From Pseudomonadota bacterium (GTDB lineage Bacteria; Pseudomonadota; Alphaproteobacteria; Rhizobiales; Devosiaceae): a stretch of 7,580 nt of DNA. Positions 1 through 7,580 of the stretch are shown here, one piece after another. The notes under the pieces are model-generated. The model was given only the letters and a program-made list of their open reading frames with translations, searched no databases and was not told the DNA's origin. Each line of letters opens with the position of its first letter. The first letter of the stretch is position 1. The DNA lies in NCBI GenBank assembly GCA_023428425.1, contig JAEYYP010000384.1, positions 1 through 7,580 of the forward strand, given 5' to 3'. The translations under genes and the position numbers were made by a program.

Positions 1-385
1 GGTCGTTGAGGCCGAGGTTGAGGATGGTGTCCATCATGCCCGGCATTGAGTCGCGGGCGCCGGAACGGACGGCGACGAGCAGCGGCATGCCCTTGGCATC
101 GCCGAACTTGCAGCCCATGATCTTCTCCATCTTGGCAACGCCTTCCTCCATCTGCTTCTGCAGATCGGCCGGGTAGCTGCGCTTGTTGGCGTAGTAGAAC
201 GTGCAGACTTCCGTCGTGATCGTGAACCCAGGAGGCACGGGCAGTCCAATGCGGCTCATCTCGGCGAGGTTCGCGCCCTTGCCGCCAAGCAGCGACTTCA
301 TGGAGCCATCACCATCTGCTTTTCCTGCTCCAAAGGAATAGACGTACTTCACTGCCTTGCCGCTTTTGCTCGCTGTTTTTGCCAT
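1..385 (-). CDS. ppdK: Pyruvate, phosphate dikinase, N-terminal part (cut by window edge)
   Basis: This enzyme interconverts pyruvate + ATP + Pi and phosphoenolpyruvate + AMP + PPi in the cytoplasm, serving glycolysis or gluconeogenesis. 128 residues are visible of a family usually near 870-900 aa; the rest lies beyond the left edge. The fragment opens MAKTASKSGK, then shows YVYSFGAG (14-21), the ATP-grasp loop LLGGKGANLAEMSRIGLPVPPG (32-53; lysine K36 is the expected nucleotide-binding residue), and the family signature around 107-127 (VRSGARDSMPGMMDTILNLG), where the first arginines contact ATP phosphates in characterised homologues. The ATG at 385 is chosen because it gives the normal short N-terminus. 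No Shine-Dalgarno precedes it; instead a run of six C lies at -7 to -2. It is divergent from the pilin gene and has its own sigma70-like promoter at 482-455. The family call is secure from the signature motifs; the direction of flux cannot be told from the sequence. Confidence 0.96.
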   Translation of the reverse strand, partial: MAKTASKSGKAVKYVYSFGAGKADGDGSMKSLLGGKGANLAEMSRIGLPVPPGFTITTEVCTFYYANKRSYPADLQKQMEEGVAKMEKIMGCKFGDAKGMPLLVAVRSGARDSMPGMMDTILNLGLND

Positions 386-454
386 AGGGGGGTGTTCGTG
401 ATCGGGCTTGTTGTTATGTTGTCGTCGGGAGACAGCACCGATAATTGTCTTTGG

Positions 455-482
455 ATTATAGGATGCAAGCGTTTGTTGACAA
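455..482 (-). promoter_or_regulatory. Sigma70-like promoter for ppdK
   Basis: On the minus strand a -35 box TTGTCA (482 to 477, 5 of 6 matches to TTGACA) is followed by a 16-bp spacer and a perfect -10 box TATAAT (460 to 455). Transcription would start near 448, giving a leader of about 63 nt before the ppdK ATG at 385. The boxes lie in the most A+T-rich patch of a GC-rich intergenic region, which supports the call. The start site is predicted, not shown. Confidence 0.7.
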
Positions 483-598
483 TGAAAAGTTGCGCGCGCC
501 GCCGCGGCCGCTCGGCGCCGCAACGCGGGCCTGACCACAAGCGTGGCATGCATCGCGATCGCGACCGCCGCCGAATCACACGCGCCGCGCAACAAGTG

Positions 599-627
599 TT
601 GACGGCTCCGCGGGATTTTGATTTAAC
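599..627 (+). promoter_or_regulatory. Candidate sigma70-like promoter for the pseudopilin gene
   Basis: TTGACG (599-604, 5 of 6 matches to the -35 consensus), a 17-bp spacer, and TTTAAC (622-627, 4 of 6 matches to TATAAT). The predicted start is near 634, giving a C-rich leader of about 58 nt to the ATG at 692. The second box is weak, so this is a moderate call. Spacing and position suit the gene. Confidence 0.5.
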
Positions 628-691
628 ATTGGAAATGCGAGCGGCCGTCCGCCAAGCGCGCACCGCCGCAACCCAACCCCCATCCGCCGTC

Positions 692-1333
<642 letters not shown>

Positions 1334-1354
1334 GATCGCGGTCGCCACATTCAG

Positions 1355-1380
1355 GCGGAGGGGCAACCCTCCGCTTTTTT
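1355..1380 (+). terminator. Intrinsic terminator of the pseudopilin gene
   Basis: A perfect 8-bp stem, GCGGAGGG (1355-1362) pairing with CCCTCCGC (1367-1374), is closed by a GCAA tetraloop of the stable GNRA class and followed directly by six T (1375-1380). It begins 21 bp after the pilin stop codon. Read on the minus strand the hairpin lacks a T-tract, so it should act for the pilin transcript only. Confidence 0.92.
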
Positions 1381-1518
1381 GTGCCCGGAGGCAGCGACCG
1401 GCCCCAGCCGTGCCACGCTGTGCAGGCGCACGGGCCGGGATTCGTCAGTCGGGGGTCAGCGTGCGCTGCCCTGCGAATGGCCGCCGGCACACACGCGCTC
1501 CGACGCACCGCGCTCCGC
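1381..1518. other. Short convergent gap between the pilin terminator and nuoE
   Basis: 138 bp without a supported gene. It would be the 3' end of the nuoDE transcript, yet I see no hairpin followed by a U-tract on the minus strand. A possible 6-bp stem, CCGTGC (1408-1413) with GCACGG (1428-1433), has no U-run. nuoF does not follow here, so the nuo cluster ends with nuoE. Confidence 0.6.
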
Positions 1519-2019
1519 TCAGGCGTAGCGGGCGAGCAGTTCGGCCGCCTTGGCCGGATCGACCTTCTCATGGAAGTCGTCCTCGACCATGCAGACCGGG
1601 CCGAAGCCGCAGCTCGCCAGGCATTCCGCGAACTCGATGCTGAACTTGCCATCCTCGCCGACGGCGATGGGGTGATGGTGGTCGCAGTGACTGCGGTCGA
1701 TCTTCGCCGCCTGGCAGAGGGCATCCATCAGCTCATAGGAGCCGGCCATGGCGCAGGAGAGGGTGCGGCAGACGCGGATGTGGAACTTGCCGGGGGCAGT
1801 CTGACGGAAGCCCGGATAGAAGGTGACCACTTCCAGCACCTGGATCGGCTCGAGGCCGAGCTTGGCCGCCACCCAGTTGACGATGTCATCGCTGATGAAG
1901 CGGAAGTGCTCCTGCGTGAGGTGCAGCAGCGGCAGCACCGCACTGCGCTTGGAGACGGGGTAATGCGTGATCACCTCATCCATCTTGCGCTCAAGCTCGG
2001 CGGGAACTGCAAAGGCCAT
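1519..2019 (-). CDS. nuoE: NADH-quinone oxidoreductase subunit E (complex I 24-kDa subunit)
   Basis: 166-aa thioredoxin-fold subunit of the NADH-dehydrogenase module of respiratory complex I, on the cytoplasmic tip of the peripheral arm. It carries the N1a [2Fe-2S] cluster and pairs with NuoF. All four cluster cysteines are present in the family spacing: C84-x4-C89 (CRTLSC) and C133-x3-C137 (CLASC, followed by GFGPVCMV). The N-terminal helical part has the usual HYPVSKRSAVLPLLHLTQE (19-37) and VLEVVTFYPGF (61-71), where family members have VxxVATFYxxF. The start at 2019 gives the normal length; an in-frame ATG at 2067 would add 16 Pro/Arg-rich residues and overlap the end of nuoD, so it is rejected. 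It lies 35 bp after nuoD on the same strand and is surely co-transcribed. Unusually, nuoF does not follow. Only a weak GAG lies ahead of the start, behind two C-runs. Confidence 0.95.
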   Translation of the reverse strand: MAFAVPAELERKMDEVITHYPVSKRSAVLPLLHLTQEHFRFISDDIVNWVAAKLGLEPIQVLEVVTFYPGFRQTAPGKFHIRVCRTLSCAMAGSYELMDALCQAAKIDRSHCDHHHPIAVGEDGKFSIEFAECLASCGFGPVCMVEDDFHEKVDPAKAAELLARYA

Positions 2020-2054
2020 CGGTCTCAGGGGTGGGGGTAAAGGTCGGGGCGGCC

Positions 2055-3314
2055 TCAGCGGTCGCATTCGCCCATGACAAAGTCGAGGCTGCCGAGCACG
2101 GCGGCCACGTCACTGAGCATGTGGCCGGGCAGCATCTTCGGCAGAATGCTGAGGTTGACGAAGGAGGGGCTGCGGATTTTCAGGCGGTAGGGGACGCCGC
2201 CGCCCTTGCTGTGGATGTAGAAACCGAGTTCACCCTTGGGGTTCTCGGCGCCGAAGTAAATCTCGCCGGCCGGCGCGTCGATGCCCTGGGTGGCGAGGAT
2301 GAAGTGGTGGATGAGCTCCTCCATCTTCATCAGCACCCGGTCCTTCTGCGGCAGCAGGTTCTTGGCGTCGGCGACGTTGATCGGGCCACCGGGAAGTTGG
2401 GCGAGCACCTGGCGCAAGATGCGCACGCTCTGGCGCATCTCCTCCATGCGCACCAAATAGCGGTCGTAGCAGTCGCCGGTGGTGCCAATGGGGATGTCGA
2501 ACTCGTAGCGGTCGTAGTGCAGGTAGGGGTGCACCTTGCGCAGGTCGTGATCGACCCCGGAGCCGCGCAGGTTCGGGCCGGTGAGGCCGAAGGCGACGGC
2601 ATCCTGCTTCGAAATGACACCCAGCCCCTGGGTGCGCGAGATGAAGATGGCGTTGCGGCTGAGCAACTGGTCGATCTCGTCGATCACCGGCATCACTTCG
2701 TCGAGGAACTTCGACACCGCGGCGGTGAAGCCGTCCGGCAGGTCGCGGATCTGGCCGCCGACGCGGGTGTAGCTGGTCGTGAAGCGGGCGCCAGTGAGCT
2801 GCTCGCAGAGGTTGTAGATCTTCTCGCGCTCGGTGAAGGTGTACAGGAAGGCGGTCATGGCGCCGACGTCCATGGCGAAGACGCCGACCCCGAGCAGGTG
2901 GGCGGAGATGCGCGCCAGCTCGCAGCAGATCACCCGGATGGCCTGGCCGCGCTCGGGCACTTCCCAGCCCATCAGCTTCTCGACCGCCAGGGCGTAGGCG
3001 ACGTTGTTCGCCAGCGGCGCCAGGTAGTCAAGCCGGTCCGTGTAGGGCACGAACTGGTTGTAATGCATGTTCTCGGCGATCTTCTCATCGCCGCGGTGCA
3101 GGTAGCCGATGTCGGGATCGGCCTTGGTGATGATCTCGCCATCCAGCTCCAGAATCAGCCGCAGCACGCCGTGCGTGGCCGGGTGCGAGGGGCCCATGTT
3201 GAGGACCAGCTTCTCGCCGACGATGTCGGCCGCGGTCTCGTCCAGCGCCTCGAGCTGCCGCGCAGCTTTCGCGGCGGTGTCCGGGGCTTCGTGTTCTCGG
3301 GTGACCGTGGGCAT
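2055..3314 (-). CDS. nuoD: NADH-quinone oxidoreductase subunit D (complex I 49-kDa subunit)
   Basis: 419-aa peripheral-arm subunit of complex I that lines the quinone-binding cavity at the membrane interface, related to the large subunit of [NiFe] hydrogenases. Visible signatures are LNMGPSHPATHGVLRL (38-53; H44 matches the quinone-headgroup histidine of characterised homologues), GYLHRGDEKIAENMHYNQ (70-87), VPYTDRLDYL (89-98; Y91 matches the quinone-binding tyrosine), SYTRVGGQIRDLP (181-193), and the conserved tail SLDFVMGECDR (409-419). The protein is full length and not fused to NuoC, unlike the E. coli NuoCD protein. The first 35 or so residues are a variable, Ala-rich extension. The ATG at 3314 is the only sensible start; ahead of it is a C-run (-13 to -9) and no Shine-Dalgarno. 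It leads a two-gene nuoDE unit divergent from dnaE, with no nuoC upstream. Regulation may involve the palindrome at 3372-3389. Confidence 0.97.
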   Translation of the reverse strand: MPTVTREHEAPDTAAKAARQLEALDETAADIVGEKLVLNMGPSHPATHGVLRLILELDGEIITKADPDIGYLHRGDEKIAENMHYNQFVPYTDRLDYLAPLANNVAYALAVEKLMGWEVPERGQAIRVICCELARISAHLLGVGVFAMDVGAMTAFLYTFTEREKIYNLCEQLTGARFTTSYTRVGGQIRDLPDGFTAAVSKFLDEVMPVIDEIDQLLSRNAIFISRTQGLGVISKQDAVAFGLTGPNLRGSGVDHDLRKVHPYLHYDRYEFDIPIGTTGDCYDRYLVRMEEMRQSVRILRQVLAQLPGGPINVADAKNLLPQKDRVLMKMEELIHHFILATQGIDAPAGEIYFGAENPKGELGFYIHSKGGGVPYRLKIRSPSFVNLSILPKMLPGHMLSDVAAVLGSLDFVMGECDR

Positions 3315-3338
3315 GTCTGTTCGGGGGCGACTGTCAGT

Positions 3339-3344
3339 ATTCTA
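3339..3344 (-). promoter_or_regulatory. Candidate -10 box for nuoDE
   Basis: TAGAAT on the minus strand (3344 to 3339) matches TATAAT at 5 of 6 positions and would place the transcript start near 3332, about 18 nt before the nuoD ATG. No good -35 box lies 15-18 bp upstream (the best is CCTTGC or GCCTTG). A promoter with a poor -35 box next to a regulator-type palindrome would fit activator dependence, but that is inference. Confidence 0.35.
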
Positions 3345-3371
3345 CGCCCGGAAAACCCGGGCAAGGCGAAT

Positions 3372-3389
3372 TTGTGAAAAATTTCACAA
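3372..3389. promoter_or_regulatory. Perfect CRP/FNR-family-like palindrome between nuoD and dnaE
   Basis: TTGTGAAAAATTTCACAA has two perfect 8-bp arms (3372-3379 and 3382-3389) around an AA centre. It contains TGTGA-N6-TCACA, the exact core of the E. coli CRP consensus and typical of CRP/FNR-family operators. It is an A+T-rich island in very GC-rich DNA, 58 bp upstream of the nuoD ATG and 143 bp upstream of the dnaE ATG. Its centre would be at about -48.5 relative to the predicted nuoD start site. The binding protein is unknown; either or both flanking genes could be the target. Confidence 0.6.
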
Positions 3390-3447
3390 GCTCGGCAGAC
3401 CGGCCGACGGCGGCCACGCTTCCTTCCACCCCCTGCCCTGTCGGAAA

Positions 3448-3466
3448 GGCCGGCCAGCCGCCGGCC
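3448..3466 (+). other. Possible stem-loop in the dnaE leader
   Basis: GGCCGG (3448-3453) can pair with CCGGCC (3461-3466) around a 7-nt loop, and CCCTG (3436-3440) with CAGGG (3470-3474) could extend it across an internal loop. No T-run follows, so it is not an intrinsic terminator. It may be a leader structure or a by-product of GC-rich sequence. I see no clear dnaE promoter between here and nuoD. Confidence 0.25.
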
Positions 3467-3531
3467 CTGCAGGGTTCCCGCAAGCCGTGGTGGACAGGGG
3501 TGAGCAATGCGGGCTAGGGTCGCCGGGTCCG

Positions 3532-7104
<3,573 letters not shown>

Positions 7105-7107
7105 GCG

Positions 7108-7580
7108 TCAGCCGGCGTTCTCGCCCTCGGAACGGGCGATGACCACCGCGCCCACCGTGTCGCTGAAGACGTTCACCGTCGTGCGCGCCATGTCGAGCGG
7201 ACGATCGATCGTCAGGATCAGGCCGAGGCTGGCCTTGATCATGTCCTCATTGAAGCCGGCATTCTGCATGATGATGATGATGGCCACCAGGCTGGCGGCC
7301 GGGATGCCAGCGACGCCGATGCTCGACACCAGGGCCAGCAGGACGACGATGAACTGCTGCGACAGGCTCAGGTCGACCCCCAGCACCTGCGCGGCGAAAA
7401 CCACGACCACGCATTCATAGAGGGCGGTGCCGTTCATGTTCACCGTCGCGCCAAGCGGGATGACGAAGCTGGCGACCTTTTCGCTGACCCGCGCGTTTTC
7501 GGTGACGCAGCGCATCGTCACCGGGATGGTGGCGGTCGAGGAGGCGGTCGAAAACGACATCAGCAGCGAGTCCTCCATGT
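7108..7580 (-). CDS. Dicarboxylate/amino-acid:sodium symporter (DAACS family), C-terminal part
   Basis: The last 157 or so codons of a membrane transporter of the GltP/GltT/DctA/EAAT family; the N-terminal part lies beyond the right edge. Numbering from the ATG at 7578, which is internal, it shows hairpin HP1 with SFSTASSTATIPVTMR (8-23), TM7 with PLGATVNMNGTALYE (41-55), hairpin HP2 with SSIGVAGIPAAS (85-96), and TM8 with DRPLDMARTTVNVFSD (125-140). In TM8, D129, R132, T133, N136 and D140 match the Glt-Ph residues D394, R397, T398, N401 and D405 that bind aspartate and sodium. The retained R132 favours acidic or dicarboxylate substrates. Odd points, from an alignment made from memory: the HP1 arginine (R276 of Glt-Ph) is alanine, and the sodium-site aspartate of NMDGT (D312) is asparagine. 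The short tail ends SEGENAG. It is convergent with dnaE. Family secure, exact substrate unknown. Confidence 0.93.
   Translation of the reverse strand, partial: MEDSLLMSFSTASSTATIPVTMRCVTENARVSEKVASFVIPLGATVNMNGTALYECVVVVFAAQVLGVDLSLSQQFIVVLLALVSSIGVAGIPAASLVAIIIIMQNAGFNEDMIKASLGLILTIDRPLDMARTTVNVFSDTVGAVVIARSEGENAG

Larger units (their letters stand above)
386..691. other. Divergent intergenic region between ppdK and the pseudopilin gene
   Basis: 306 bp with no convincing gene. The pilin reading frame stays open through it on the plus strand from 392, but that stretch encodes an Arg-rich, unfamiliar sequence and ends in a textbook pilin N-terminus at 692, so I treat it as non-coding. It holds one sigma70-like promoter facing each gene (455-482 minus, 599-627 plus). 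An island relatively rich in A+T at about 440-490 stands out from the GC-rich surroundings and coincides with the ppdK promoter. A 12-bp perfect palindrome, TCGCGATCGCGA, sits at 553-564 between the two promoters; it may be chance in DNA of this composition. Confidence 0.8.

Noticed and set aside
476..481. A perfect TTGACA on the plus strand as a -35 box for the pilin gene.
   Set aside because: No -10-like hexamer lies 15-19 bp downstream, where the sequence is solid G/C; it overlaps the minus-strand -35 box of ppdK.
553..564. A 12-bp palindrome TCGCGATCGCGA containing the octamer GCGATCGC, which is abundant in cyanobacteria as HIP1.
   Set aside because: Only one copy was noticed, other features do not suggest a cyanobacterium, and CG-rich palindromes of this size arise readily in this composition.
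392..691. N-terminal extension of the pilin frame by 100 codons.
   Set aside because: The extension is Arg-rich and unlike any pilin leader, the leader peptide and prepilin peptidase site require the start at 692, and a promoter candidate lies inside the extension.
2031..3377. A 448-codon plus-strand open frame over nuoD.
   Set aside because: It mirrors nuoD on the other strand, is dominated by Ala/Val/Asp/His/Gly of the kind produced by reverse translation of GC-rich genes, and has no family motif.
3109..3531. N-terminal extension of the dnaE frame by 141 codons.
   Set aside because: It runs antisense through nuoD and across the intergenic palindrome. DnaE proteins start with an M-x(2-4)-FVHLHVHS sequence, which is found at 3532.

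Overview
The window is a GC-rich (roughly two-thirds G+C by eye) bacterial chromosomal segment made almost entirely of housekeeping genes. The best guess for the source is Verrucomicrobiota, perhaps Opitutales-like. This rests on the style of the lone GspG-like pseudopilin (FTLIELLVVI helix followed by an 'YRTEYNRFP' segment) together with the company of ppdK, free-standing nuoD and nuoE, and dnaE. It is an inference from remembered protein style, not a database result.

Layout from left to right: (1) the N-terminal third-of-a-domain of pyruvate phosphate dikinase (ppdK) on the minus strand, running off the left edge; (2) a 306-bp divergent control region with a sigma70-like promoter for each side; (3) a 213-aa GspG-like type II secretion/type IV pilus pseudopilin on the plus strand, closed by a clean intrinsic terminator; (4) a minus-strand nuoD-nuoE pair encoding two peripheral-arm subunits of respiratory complex I, convergent with the pilin gene; (5) a 217-bp divergent control region holding a perfect TGTGA-N6-TCACA palindrome; (6) a full-length dnaE (replicative DNA polymerase III alpha subunit, 1190 aa) on the plus strand; (7) the C-terminal part of a sodium:dicarboxylate/amino-acid symporter on the minus strand, tail to tail with dnaE with only 3 bp between the stop codons and running off the right edge.

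The genes do not form one pathway. nuoD and nuoE work together in complex I, but nuoA-C and nuoF-N are absent, so complex I genes are split in this genome. ppdK (PEP/pyruvate interconversion) and the symporter (C4-dicarboxylate or acidic amino-acid uptake) are central-carbon functions, dnaE is replication, and the pilin is surface/secretion.

I found no mobile element, CRISPR array, RNA gene, toxin-antitoxin or defence system. Nothing here looks like a new biological system. The points worth a second look are the CRP/FNR-like operator between nuoD and dnaE, the isolated nuoDE pair, C-runs instead of Shine-Dalgarno sequences before four of five start codons, an intact metal-binding PHP domain in DnaE, and substitutions at key sodium/substrate positions of the symporter.
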